In this document: one piece after another, positions 9,719 through 18,623 of the stretch
How positions within the stretch are numbered: the first letter of the stretch is position 1
How the letters are laid out: each line of letters starts with the position of its first letter
Assembly: GCA_949916155.1 (NCBI GenBank)
Contig: CATLEM010000010.1
Location: 1 to 36,419, forward strand
Reading direction: 5' to 3'
DNA from: an uncultured Dorea sp.
Lineage (GTDB): Bacteria > Bacillota > Clostridia > Lachnospirales > Lachnospiraceae
Length of the DNA stretch: 36,419 nucleotides
Made by a program: the position numbers and the translations under genes
Notes under the pieces: generated by a model
Seen by the model: the letters and a program-made list of their open reading frames with translations, nothing else
Told to the model about the DNA's origin: nothing
Database searches by the model: none

Positions 9719-10225
9719 TTAACAACAAAGTGCGGTTTTCAGTTTCTTTCTGCCTCTCATGAGCTTGCTCTTCACCGTATTCTCATTCATATCGAGAATC
9801 TGTGCCACTTCCTTTATGCTGAACCCTTCTCCGTAGTGCAGCAGAAAAATGGGCCGCACATCCTCCGAAAGCTCCGAGAGCAGCTCGTAAAATTCCCGGT
9901 CGCCGGACGGGGCGCTGCCCTGTTTGTCCTCCTCCCGCTCTTCCTCCCAGCCCGCTTTCACAAAATGCCTCTGCTGTCTTAATACATCGTTGCAATGATT
10001 CATCAGAATACGGGTGATCCACGTCTTAAAGTAAGCTGATTTTTTCAGCTCCCCGATGTGTTCATAAGCTGACAGTATCGTGTCCTGCATCGCATCCGCG
10101 ATGTCCTCCTCGCTCTTCAGATAGCTTTTCGCCACCTTGTAAAGCGCCATCTTGTGCATTTCCATCAGTTCCACGAAAGCGTCCGTATCGCCTTTTTGCG
10201 CTTTTTTCACCAGCAACAGCTCCAT
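9719..10225 (-). CDS. ECF-type RNA polymerase sigma-70 family factor
   Basis: Region 2 (ADAMQDTILSAYEHIGELKKSAYFKTWITRILMNHC) and region 4 (FSIKEVAQILDMNENTVKSKLMRGRKKLK). Confidence 0.92.
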   Translation of the reverse strand: MELLLVKKAQKGDTDAFVELMEMHKMALYKVAKSYLKSEEDIADAMQDTILSAYEHIGELKKSAYFKTWITRILMNHCNDVLRQQRHFVKAGWEEEREEDKQGSAPSGDREFYELLSELSEDVRPIFLLHYGEGFSIKEVAQILDMNENTVKSKLMRGRKKLKTALCC

Positions 10226-10389
10226 GAACCTCACCTCCCCTTTCTCGTTTTCGTTTTTGCTTTACACTTATTAGACTGGATCAGACCGTGTTTGGTTGCA
10301 TAGTTTTAAAAAAATTCTATCTGTGCAGTTTGTTCACATTATACACTACATTTCCTGAAATACACAGACAGAACCTGCTTAACTTTAAC

Positions 10390-10418
10390 TTTACACCTAA
10401 TGCGCTTATTGATATAAT
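10390..10418 (+). promoter_or_regulatory. Sigma-A-type promoter for the small ORF
   Basis: TTTACA - 17 nt - TATAAT. Confidence 0.65.
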
Positions 10419-10463
10419 GAAGATACCAAAGTGAACGGTGCTTATAGAAAGTAGGTGAAGAAT

Positions 10464-10652
10464 ATGCCATCTGCAGCAGATATTATCAGGGATTCTGTGA
10501 ATGAATTTTCAAGAATACAAAATTGGATGCTGATTGTAAAAGATACTTGTCCGGAAGCTTATGCTTCCATGCACGACAGATACATTGAATTAAAAGTAAC
10601 TCTTTCAAGTCTGGGAGTTAATCTAACAGAGATCGACAAGATTAAAGAATAA
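10464..10652 (+). CDS. Small hypothetical protein (about 62 aa)
   Basis: Promoter, RBS-like GTAGGTG, ORF, then a strong terminator; no family recognised. Confidence 0.6.
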   Translation: MPSAADIIRDSVNEFSRIQNWMLIVKDTCPEAYASMHDRYIELKVTLSSLGVNLTEIDKIKE

Positions 10653-10658
10653 TTTATC

Positions 10659-10705
10659 AAGGTGTAAAATCCCCGAATTCAGTCAGAGATTTTACACCTT
10701 GCTTT
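10659..10705. terminator. Bidirectional terminator between convergent genes
   Basis: Perfect 13-bp stem AAGGTGTAAAATC/GATTTTACACCTT followed by GCTTTTTATT. Confidence 0.85.
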
Positions 10706-13198
10706 TTATTCCGCAAACCGGATCCGGTCAATCAGGCTCAGTTTCTTAAAACTCCTGTTCACAAAGAAGGTAATGAGTATCTGCACTGCCAGCACGATTC
10801 CCGCCAGGCAGACCGCCGGCACCGCCGGATAATGGTACACCTTGATGGACATGATCCCTTCTTCCTTTGCCCACAGAAATGCCCCGTATCCAAGGATGCT
10901 CCCAATCCCCAGAGATACCGCCAGCGTCCCCGCGGTATAGAAGATTCCCTCAAGCTGCAGCATATACATGGTCTGCCGACCGGACATCCCGATGGCCTGC
11001 AGCATACCAAGTTCTTTCCTCCTGACATAGACGCTGTTGATCATCGTATTGATCAGGTTCAGGATACCGATGAGGCCAAAGACAGCCAAAAGCCCATAGC
11101 AGCCCACCAGCATGAACCGGATCGTGTCTTCGGCCTCCTCATACATCTCGCGGAAGGTTCCTATCTCAAGGACTTCCTCGTCAGCGATCAGCTCCCCGAT
11201 CCTCTCCGCCGTAGCGTCTTCCTTCCCTTCTTCCACGGAAATGTCCCAGAAAAAGGTAGTATCTGAGCTGCACATCTCCCTGAGGGCCTCCTCTGGCATA
11301 ATGACATAGTATCCCATCAGGCTCGTAGGCCCATTCGCCACAGCGGCCAGGGTTACCTTGCGCTCCCGGATCTCCTTTCCGTCCATAACCTGTAAAAACA
11401 GCTTATCTCCCACCTTCCAGCCTGGATGGTCCTGCTGAAGCGATGCCTTGGAAAAAATGATCCCGGTTCCGTCCTTAAGCGACGGATCGTCGATGGAGCC
11501 GTCTGTTATGAACGGTTCAAGCTCTTTCATGGCTGCGGCTCCAAGCCCCTTTACGTCACAGTTCATCTCCTCAGAATCCGCATTTTTTATCTCTCCTTGC
11601 TTTTCACTGATGTTTCCGGAGGTCAGAAGGCTGGTCTCAACAGAGGTCACGCCGTCGATGTTTTTGATCTCGTCTTTCAGTTCCTCCGTCATCGGATTAT
11701 CCTGCTGGATGGCGTCAAGCTCCCACTCCGGGTGCATCTCATCCTCCTGTTCGATGTCTATGGACACCACGATATCCTTTCGGATCGACTCCCTTGCCAT
11801 ATCCTCCGCCGCCATGCAGCCGCAGCATGTGGCCACCACCACGAAGAGCACGCCTGTCATCCCGAGGGATGCGATGGTCACCGCCGTCCTCTTTTTATTT
11901 CTCCCCAGATTGGACGCGGTAAGCCTTGGGATATTCAGCTCCCTATAGCCTTTCCGGGCAGTCTCTTTTCCTTTCCTGCCGCCCTGGTAGCGAAGCGCCT
12001 CCATAGCCGTGATCCGGCTGGCCTTGTGCATCGGGCGAAGGAGGGAGACGTATACCGTCAAAAGGCTTACTGCCGCCGCAAGGAGGATGATCCACCATTT
12101 TACGATCTTCGCTTCCCCGCTCTCAAGGATTGTTATCATCGCTTCTCCCAGAATCCGGTCAGAGCTTATGGACGCATGGATCATCGCTTTCACAAGCCCT
12201 GTCCCGGCGATCAGGCCAAGGATGATCCCTGCGGGGACCGCTATAGCGGCAACGGCAAAGCCCTCCCTGAACACCAGCTTTCGGATCTGCCTTTTCGTGG
12301 CCCCGATGGCCCTAAGCCTTCCGTACTCTTTAACCTTATCAAGCATGGATACATAGTAGATACTGTAAATGGTCAGAATCCCCGCCAGCACGATCACCGC
12401 CAGTAAAAGGCCAAGGCCCGTATAAAGCGCCACATCCACGTAATTGGCGGCAAGGTACTCTGCGTTTTCCACGATATCCTCTTTTGCCAGCCCGTACTGC
12501 TCTCCTGTGCGCTTTATCCGATCCTCAATCTCTTCCGTGACCATCCCCTCAATGTCCTTGAGCTGAAAATACGCCGTGTAGATGTGCTCCCCCTCCGGTA
12601 TGATTTCCTTTGCAAATGCCTCCGACACGATGAGTTCATAGACCCCTTTCTCCAGAGCCTCCGGCGTATCCTCCGTCATCCCGGTGATGGTAAATTCCTT
12701 CTCCGTCGCTTTGAGAAACCTGCCTTCCCTTGACGGCTGGTAAGGCACCCGGATCCGGTCGCCCACGCCGCCGGAAAGTCCCATGGCCTTAAGGCATCCT
12801 TCGGACACCACGATCTCGTCCGCTTTCTTCGGGAAATGCCCTTCCTTAAGCTTTATCCCTGACAGCCCCAGGACGGTTTTGTCATAGGCATACATGACGC
12901 CTTTTACATCCTTATCCCCGCTGTACATCCGCCCGGCCTGTTCTCTTAAGCCCACCGCCGCAAAGCTCTCGTCCGCTCGCATCTTCGCCGCCGTCTTTTC
13001 GTCCACATCCCGGTACGCGCCGTGAACCGGTGGGTACACTTCATTTACCGCCTGAAACTGGACGCTTATCTGGCCAATCACCACCGTGGGCAGCATCGTC
13101 ACGAGAAATGCGGTCAGCCCTATGGCGATCCCGATCAATATATTTCTGCTCTTATTTTTCTTAAAATTGGCAAGTGCTGTCGTCGTAATAATGTTCAT
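10706..13198 (-). CDS. ABC transporter permease, FtsX/MacB family (two FtsX domains)
   Basis: IYYVSMLDKVKEYGRLRAIGATKRQIRKLV and VYVRRKELGMLQAIGMSGRQTMYML motifs; 830 aa. Confidence 0.93.
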   Translation of the reverse strand: MNIITTTALANFKKNKSRNILIGIAIGLTAFLVTMLPTVVIGQISVQFQAVNEVYPPVHGAYRDVDEKTAAKMRADESFAAVGLREQAGRMYSGDKDVKGVMYAYDKTVLGLSGIKLKEGHFPKKADEIVVSEGCLKAMGLSGGVGDRIRVPYQPSREGRFLKATEKEFTITGMTEDTPEALEKGVYELIVSEAFAKEIIPEGEHIYTAYFQLKDIEGMVTEEIEDRIKRTGEQYGLAKEDIVENAEYLAANYVDVALYTGLGLLLAVIVLAGILTIYSIYYVSMLDKVKEYGRLRAIGATKRQIRKLVFREGFAVAAIAVPAGIILGLIAGTGLVKAMIHASISSDRILGEAMITILESGEAKIVKWWIILLAAAVSLLTVYVSLLRPMHKASRITAMEALRYQGGRKGKETARKGYRELNIPRLTASNLGRNKKRTAVTIASLGMTGVLFVVVATCCGCMAAEDMARESIRKDIVVSIDIEQEDEMHPEWELDAIQQDNPMTEELKDEIKNIDGVTSVETSLLTSGNISEKQGEIKNADSEEMNCDVKGLGAAAMKELEPFITDGSIDDPSLKDGTGIIFSKASLQQDHPGWKVGDKLFLQVMDGKEIRERKVTLAAVANGPTSLMGYYVIMPEEALREMCSSDTTFFWDISVEEGKEDATAERIGELIADEEVLEIGTFREMYEEAEDTIRFMLVGCYGLLAVFGLIGILNLINTMINSVYVRRKELGMLQAIGMSGRQTMYMLQLEGIFYTAGTLAVSLGIGSILGYGAFLWAKEEGIMSIKVYHYPAVPAVCLAGIVLAVQILITFFVNRSFKKLSLIDRIRFAE

Positions 13199-13867
13199 CT
13201 ATCTCACCACCTTGCCGTCTTCAATGATCATCACCCGGTCTGCCATCTGGGCGATGGTCTCGTCGTGGGTGATCATCACCAGCGTCTGCCCGTATTTGCG
13301 GACGCACCGCTTTAAGATCGAGATAACTTCCATCTCCGTCTTGGAATCCAAGTTTCCCGTAGGCTCATCCGCAAGGATGATGGCCGGACGGGACGCCAGC
13401 GCCCTGGCGATCGCCACCCGCTGCTTCTGCCCGCCGGAAAGCTGGCTTGGCAGCGCCTTAAGCTTTTCTGCAAGACCGATATGATCTATGATGTCAAGGA
13501 CAAACTTCTGGTTCACTTTCTTTCCGTCAAGCCCCAGGGGAAGGACGATATTCTCCCACACATTAAGCGCCGGAATCAGGTTGAAATCCTGGAAGATAAA
13601 CCCGATCTTCCTCCGCCTGAACACCGCGAGCTGCTCATCCTTCAGGGAAAAAATATTCTCTCCCCCGATGATCACTTCCCCGCTGTCCGGCCGGTCAAGC
13701 CCGCCAAGCATATGAAGAAGGGTGCTCTTTCCCGAACCGGAGCGGCCCACGATAGCCACAAACTCCCCGTTCTCCACCTGGATGCTGGTGTGGTCGATGG
13801 CCCGCACCTGACTCTCTCCGTCGCCGTAATATTTTACCAGGTCTACTGTCTTTAAGATCGTTTCCAT
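13199..13867 (-). CDS. ABC transporter ATP-binding protein (MacB/LolD-type)
   Basis: Walker A GRSGSGKST, LSGGQKQRVAIARAL, Walker B IILADEPTGNLD; start refined to METILKT after AAGGAG. Confidence 0.95.
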   Translation of the reverse strand: METILKTVDLVKYYGDGESQVRAIDHTSIQVENGEFVAIVGRSGSGKSTLLHMLGGLDRPDSGEVIIGGENIFSLKDEQLAVFRRRKIGFIFQDFNLIPALNVWENIVLPLGLDGKKVNQKFVLDIIDHIGLAEKLKALPSQLSGGQKQRVAIARALASRPAIILADEPTGNLDSKTEMEVISILKRCVRKYGQTLVMITHDETIAQMADRVMIIEDGKVVR

Positions 13868-13887
13868 AGTCAAAAGGCTCCTTTCTG

Positions 13888-13910
13888 TGTACATGATCAA
13901 GTGATGTACA
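13888..13910. promoter_or_regulatory. Palindrome in the 5' UTR of the ABC operon
   Basis: TGTACAT-N9-ATGTACA. Confidence 0.5.
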
Positions 13911-13911
13911 T

Positions 13912-13947
13912 ATCATATCCCCTTTTTCTTACAGGAGCCTTACAGGA
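13912..13947 (-). promoter_or_regulatory. Putative response-regulator-dependent promoter of the ABC operon
   Basis: -10 TATGAT (minus strand) and perfect direct repeat CTTACAGGA-gc-CTTACAGGA (11-bp period) covering the -35 region. Confidence 0.6.
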
Positions 13948-13962
13948 AAGATAACAGTTTTG

Positions 13963-15072
13963 TTATTTTTCTTCCGTCAATGCGTATTCCTTGGGCAGTG
14001 TCATCTGGATCACGGTCCCGCCGCCGGAACCCTTAAGCGCACGCACGCTCCCGCCCTGCTCTTCTAAGATCTTGCGCACGAGGTAAAGCCCCACCCCGGC
14101 GCCTTCCTGCTGCTCCACGTAAATATCCCTGCCCCGGTAGAACCGCTTGAAAACTTCCGTATACTCGGACTTCGGGATGCCGATCCCCTCATCCTCCACC
14201 TCGATGATCACATAGGAGACAAGGACATTTACCCGGATCTGTATCCTGGTCCGGGCGGGCGAGTATTTCACCCCGTTGTCGAGGACGTTTGAGATCGCCT
14301 CCGCCGTCCATTTTACATCGTGGACGAGCCTTACCGCCGGGAAATCCATAAGCTCGATCTCTATCCCCTTCTTTTCCGCTTTCATAATGACCCCGTTCAC
14401 CGCCCGGATCAGCGTCTCCTTAAGGTCCGCCTCCTTCGGTGTAAGCCTAACCATCCCCGTCTCAAGCCTTGAAAGGCTGGAGAGCGTCTCCACAAGCTGG
14501 CCGAGCCTTTTTGCCTCCCTCCGGCTGCGGGTGAAAAACTCCTGCCGCTCTTTTTCGTCAAGGCTCTCATCCTGCAAAAGCTCGTAGCTTAACTCAAGCG
14601 CCGCCACCGGCGTCTTAAGCTGGTGGGAGATATCCGTCACCAGCCCTTTCGTATTTTCCTTTTCCTCCACAAGTCTTTCCTTAAGCCCGCCGAAGGCCTC
14701 CCCCATGCGGACAAGCTGTTCCGCAAGCTGGGAGCAGATCCCCTCACCGGTTAGATCTTCCTCTCCCCGGTAGGCGTAATCTCCCGTCTCAAACGCCTCC
14801 AGATACCGGTAGATGGACTGGTACGTCCTGTACTCCCTCCGGTAATTCAGATAATTCCATAGGTTGACAAGAAGCGCCGCTGCCCCAAGAAACGCCGCCC
14901 ACAAAGCAAAGGCCGGGTGCAGGATGACATAGAGGAGGAGAAAGAATATCACGAGGATCGCGGAGCTGACGGCCAGATTCCGCTTAAGCTCACGCTCCAG
15001 CCAGATGTAGCCGCGCTCCCTGGCTCTTAAGTGGCTGCTGATGTATTGGCTGACTGTATGCTTCATTTCCAT
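13963..15072 (-). CDS. Sensor histidine kinase (two TM segments, HisKA/HATPase)
   Basis: H-box DISHQLKTPVAALELSYELL; N-box AISNVLDNGVKYSP; G-boxes EDEGIGIPKSE, GAGVGLYLVRKI. Confidence 0.93.
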   Translation of the reverse strand: MEMKHTVSQYISSHLRARERGYIWLERELKRNLAVSSAILVIFFLLLYVILHPAFALWAAFLGAAALLVNLWNYLNYRREYRTYQSIYRYLEAFETGDYAYRGEEDLTGEGICSQLAEQLVRMGEAFGGLKERLVEEKENTKGLVTDISHQLKTPVAALELSYELLQDESLDEKERQEFFTRSRREAKRLGQLVETLSSLSRLETGMVRLTPKEADLKETLIRAVNGVIMKAEKKGIEIELMDFPAVRLVHDVKWTAEAISNVLDNGVKYSPARTRIQIRVNVLVSYVIIEVEDEGIGIPKSEYTEVFKRFYRGRDIYVEQQEGAGVGLYLVRKILEEQGGSVRALKGSGGGTVIQMTLPKEYALTEEK

Positions 15073-15145
15073 TTTACCGCTTCTCCTTCTTGTAAATCTT
15101 AGATTCCGTCAGTTCTGATCCCCTGTCGGGGTAAAAGATATCTGT

Positions 15146-15173
15146 ATTATACAAAATATAGGGGAAAATACAA
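15146..15173 (-). promoter_or_regulatory. Candidate promoter of the histidine kinase gene
   Basis: Minus strand TTGTAT - 16 nt - TATAAT. Confidence 0.5.
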
Positions 15174-15278
15174 CCTTAAACATACCTAAAAAGGCGTTCA
15201 CTTGTTGGATTTTTAATAAAAATCGGTTATACTGTAACTATTGAAGGAGGTGTTGCAGATGTCAGATCATCTACGTAT

Positions 15279-15587
15279 ATGTTAGAAAAATACAGAGACG
15301 CCATATCAGAGATATTTGAAGCAAAGCCGGTACGTATGATATTATATGGCTCCTATGCGCGTGGTGACTTTCATGTGGATTCAGATGTAGATATTATGAT
15401 TCTGGCAGATATAGCTTCCGAAAAAGTAAGCTGTTTCGCTGATAAAGTGTACGATGTTACCTACGATTTTGAATTGAAATATAACCTGGAAATAAATCCG
15501 AACGTCCAAAGTGAACAGATATATAATCAATGGAAGAGCACGTATCCTTTCTTTATCAATATCGAAAGAGAGGGGGTGATCGTATGA
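15279..15587 (+). CDS. MNT-type nucleotidyltransferase domain protein (minimal nucleotidyltransferase; putative antitoxin-type)
   Basis: GSYARGDFHVDSDVDIMIL = GS(X)nDXD motif. Confidence 0.85.
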   Translation: MLEKYRDAISEIFEAKPVRMILYGSYARGDFHVDSDVDIMILADIASEKVSCFADKVYDVTYDFELKYNLEINPNVQSEQIYNQWKSTYPFFINIEREGVIV

Positions 15588-15626
15588 AAGAATTTTACGG
15601 AAAAGCAAAAATATAAAATCATCTAC

Positions 15627-15656
15627 AAAGTTATTTTCCCCAAAGAAAATAACTTT
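15627..15656. terminator. 12-bp perfect hairpin between convergent genes, terminator-like
   Basis: AAAGTTATTTTC-CCCAAA-GAAAATAACTTT. Confidence 0.55.
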
Positions 15657-15695
15657 TATAAATTCTCATGTTATTTTCTTTAAGGAAATTAAATC

Positions 15696-16892
15696 TTACG
15701 CCAGCTCGCTTCTCCGATACCCCGCGTACAGCACCGGAAGCAAAAGGAGCGCCAGCAAAAGATACACCGGTATCAGCATCTCATACACGCCGAACACCTT
15801 CCCGCCGATCTCGTATATGATATTGTCCCTCAAAAATGCGCTGATCCGAAGCAGCATATCCGGGAAAAGGTTCATCGCCTTCGTAAGGCCCGGCACACGC
15901 CCCAAAAACATCGGCGCACAGGACAGAGCGAAGGGGATTGTGACCGCCACCACCACCGAGCGGCTCTTCGCCGACACGAGAAGGGCCAGAAACAGGATGA
16001 ACAGGTGTGCTGCGTACCCGCCGAACATCGTCAGAAGCCACTTCTGGGCATAGGTGAGATTGTACATGCAGTCCCAGTTCGCATAGTCGGTCTGTATCAT
16101 AAGCCCCGCCCCCTGGAAACCTAAGATCCCCAGCACCAGCACAGAAAAGATAACCATAGCTCCCCAGTAAACCGCTGTGATCACAAGAAAACAAGCCTCG
16201 ATCTTCGCCTGGACCGCCCGGTTCCGCCCGTAATTGGCAGAGAAAAAGACCGAGTCCGCGCCGAGCTGAAATTCGCTGGAAAATATCCCGGATACCAGAA
16301 ATCCGATGATCACGATGGTGATGGTCATCAGCGTCGGCAGATACTGGGAATCAAGGAGCGCTTTCCAGCCTTCCGCGTATTCGTAGTAGAGAGGTGCTTT
16401 GAACTTTGCGTACTTGCGGGTCAGGAATTTTTGTTCCTTTTTTGAATACCCCGGCGACGAGATTTCCTTTTTTATCATCTCCAGCCGTTTTTCATAGAGA
16501 GCGGCTGCTTCCTCTGCGGAAATGCTGTCGCACATATAGTAATCATAGTCGCCCGGCTCGGAAAATCCGCTGTTGATCCAGTCCCTGATGTCTGAGAAGC
16601 CCTGCCTCTTTATCAGCGCCCCGTCTTCGGTATCTGACTCGGCGCGCGCCCTCTTATTTTCCTCCACCACCTTTTTCAGCACATCCTCCGTCACATACCC
16701 TTTCCACGCGTTCTTCTCCCGCTTCAGTCTGCGGGCCGCCGCGAACCCGGATATCTTCGAGCCGTCCTCCCTGTAGTAGACCACATCCCGCGCCGCCAGC
16801 AGACTCCCGGCAAATACCACCGCCGCCAGCAGAAGGAACGCCGCCTTGTTCATCGGCTTTGACCAGATCTTCTTAAGTTCAAACCACAGCAT
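15696..16892 (-). CDS. ABC-2 type permease, membrane subunit
   Basis: Multiple TM helices; MLWFELKKIWSKPMNKAAFLL start; overlaps the end of the ATPase gene. Confidence 0.8.
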   Translation of the reverse strand: MLWFELKKIWSKPMNKAAFLLLAAVVFAGSLLAARDVVYYREDGSKISGFAAARRLKREKNAWKGYVTEDVLKKVVEENKRARAESDTEDGALIKRQGFSDIRDWINSGFSEPGDYDYYMCDSISAEEAAALYEKRLEMIKKEISSPGYSKKEQKFLTRKYAKFKAPLYYEYAEGWKALLDSQYLPTLMTITIVIIGFLVSGIFSSEFQLGADSVFFSANYGRNRAVQAKIEACFLVITAVYWGAMVIFSVLVLGILGFQGAGLMIQTDYANWDCMYNLTYAQKWLLTMFGGYAAHLFILFLALLVSAKSRSVVVAVTIPFALSCAPMFLGRVPGLTKAMNLFPDMLLRISAFLRDNIIYEIGGKVFGVYEMLIPVYLLLALLLLPVLYAGYRRSELA

Positions 16893-17766
16893 CTTTCCCA
16901 CCTGCCTTTTCTCCAAAATAATATAAAAACACATCCTCCAGATTGGCATCCACTAAACCTGCATCCAGAACCGGAGGGCTCTTCGCGATGATCCGAAGCT
17001 CCACCCCGTCATGCATGGATTTCAGGTTGGACACCTTGTATTTCTTCATAAAATGCTGCACCTCATTTTTGCGGACAAATACGCTGAACACGCCCTCTTC
17101 CATAGAATCGATCAGCTCCCTCGCCTCCCCCGCAAGGACGATCTTCCCGTCCCGCATCAAAAGGATCTGGTTGGCGATGTACTCCACGTCCGACACTATG
17201 TGGGTGGACAAAAGCACCAGCCGGTCTTCCGCCAGCTCGCTGATCAGGTTGCGGAAACGGATGCGCTCGTTGGGGTCAAGCCCCGCCGTCGGCTCGTCAA
17301 GGATCAGGATCTTCGGGTTATTCAGCATCGCCTGGGCGATCCCCGCCCGCCGTTTCATGCCGCCGGAAAGCTTCTTCATCTTTTTCTTCGCTGCCTTCGT
17401 AAGCCCCGTCTTCTCAATCAGCTCCCGCACCCTTTTTCTCGCCACCGCCGGGCGAAGCCCCTTGATCGCCGCAATATACGACAGGTAATCCTGCACCGTG
17501 AACTCCGGGTAAAATCCAAAGTCCTGGGGAAGATATCCTAAAATCTTCCGGTAGTCCGCCCCCATCCCAAGGATCTCCCGCCCGTTGCAGGTGATCTCCC
17601 CTCCTGTGGGGGAAAGGAGCGTGCACAGCATCTTCATCAGCGTCGTCTTCCCCGCGCCGTTGACGCCCAAAAGCCCGTACACTCCATTTTCCATCGTAAA
17701 ATTCAGATGATCCACCGCCGTAAATCCTCCGAACTCTTTCGTCAGGTTTTTCATTTTCAGCTCCAT
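16879..17766 (-). CDS. ABC transporter ATP-binding protein
   Basis: GVNGAGKTTLMKML, LSGGMKRRAGIAQAML, ILILDEPTAGLDP; true start MELKMKNLTKEF inside the longer ORF. Confidence 0.95.
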   Translation of the reverse strand: MELKMKNLTKEFGGFTAVDHLNFTMENGVYGLLGVNGAGKTTLMKMLCTLLSPTGGEITCNGREILGMGADYRKILGYLPQDFGFYPEFTVQDYLSYIAAIKGLRPAVARKRVRELIEKTGLTKAAKKKMKKLSGGMKRRAGIAQAMLNNPKILILDEPTAGLDPNERIRFRNLISELAEDRLVLLSTHIVSDVEYIANQILLMRDGKIVLAGEARELIDSMEEGVFSVFVRKNEVQHFMKKYKVSNLKSMHDGVELRIIAKSPPVLDAGLVDANLEDVFLYYFGEKAGGKDAVV

Positions 17767-18530
17767 GAAACGTAACCTCCCATCTCCAGGAAGTTTCCAC
17801 AGTTTTTCACCGTCCTGCGCACGGCCGCCGCCAGAAAGACCACCGCCGCCAGAAAGAGTGCCATCCACACCGGAAACTGCACCGCCTCGTAAGCCTGCAC
17901 ATTCATCGTAAACAGCCACCACACCGCGCTCCACACCAGACAGACCGCGATGGATACCGTCTCGCTCACCGCGTATCTGTTGCACAGGATCCCAAAGCAG
18001 ATGCAGGCCGTCACTGCCATGGGGAACAAAAACTGCACCAGAAGCTCTTCCCCGGTAAAATGAAGCCGTCCCCGCAAACACACCCCAAAACCTGCCGCCA
18101 GGAAAAGATCCGCCGCCCCGAAAAGGAGCATCCGCGCCGCGTAGATCTGGCGCAATGAATAATAGGCCGCCGTCTCGATCTCCATGCTGTTGTACGTCCT
18201 GTTCTTCCACATTTCCGGAATGATGAGCACCACGAACAGCACGCTCACCACCCCCGCGCTCCTGTGGATATAAACATCCTCCCCAAGAAAGGGAAGTAAA
18301 AGCCCCGCTGCAAGAAGCAGCAGGCATTGATATACCCACCACCGCTTTCGTAGCACCAAAAACTGTGTCCTTAAAAATTCCCCGTAAGTGAGCATCCGCT
18401 CCTGCTCCCTCTTAAGGAACATCTCGCCGGACAGCCGGACCGTCTCCGATATCCGCTCCTCCCTGGGGCGAACGTCCATGTCCGATCTATACGCTCTAAG
18501 CATCATTTCCAGATTCCTGTCATCCTCCAT
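17757..18530 (-). CDS. Integral membrane protein with about 70-aa cytoplasmic N-terminus (ABC-associated subunit or candidate anti-sigma)
   Basis: About six hydrophobic segments; overlaps the ATPase start by 10 nt. Confidence 0.75.
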   Translation of the reverse strand: MEDDRNLEMMLRAYRSDMDVRPREERISETVRLSGEMFLKREQERMLTYGEFLRTQFLVLRKRWWVYQCLLLLAAGLLLPFLGEDVYIHRSAGVVSVLFVVLIIPEMWKNRTYNSMEIETAAYYSLRQIYAARMLLFGAADLFLAAGFGVCLRGRLHFTGEELLVQFLFPMAVTACICFGILCNRYAVSETVSIAVCLVWSAVWWLFTMNVQAYEAVQFPVWMALFLAAVVFLAAAVRRTVKNCGNFLEMGGYVSWS

Positions 18531-18623
18531 ATCATCCCTCCGTTCTATCTATACCCCTGTGTTTCTGATAAGTCAATCCTTACTGCAGGACGGCGCATAC
18601 CGCCACGATCCGGCGGGCAGAAT

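Noticed and set aside
11426-12406. 326-aa plus-strand ORF inside the FtsX permease gene
   Set aside because: Antisense to a clearly conserved coding region; composition (His/Pro/Arg-rich) typical of shadow ORFs.
17767-18342. N-terminal 192-aa extension of the ATPase ORF (MVGISMPAASCSGAFTSL...)
   Set aside because: Out-of-frame reading of the upstream membrane protein gene; the ATPase starts at MELKMKNL (17766).
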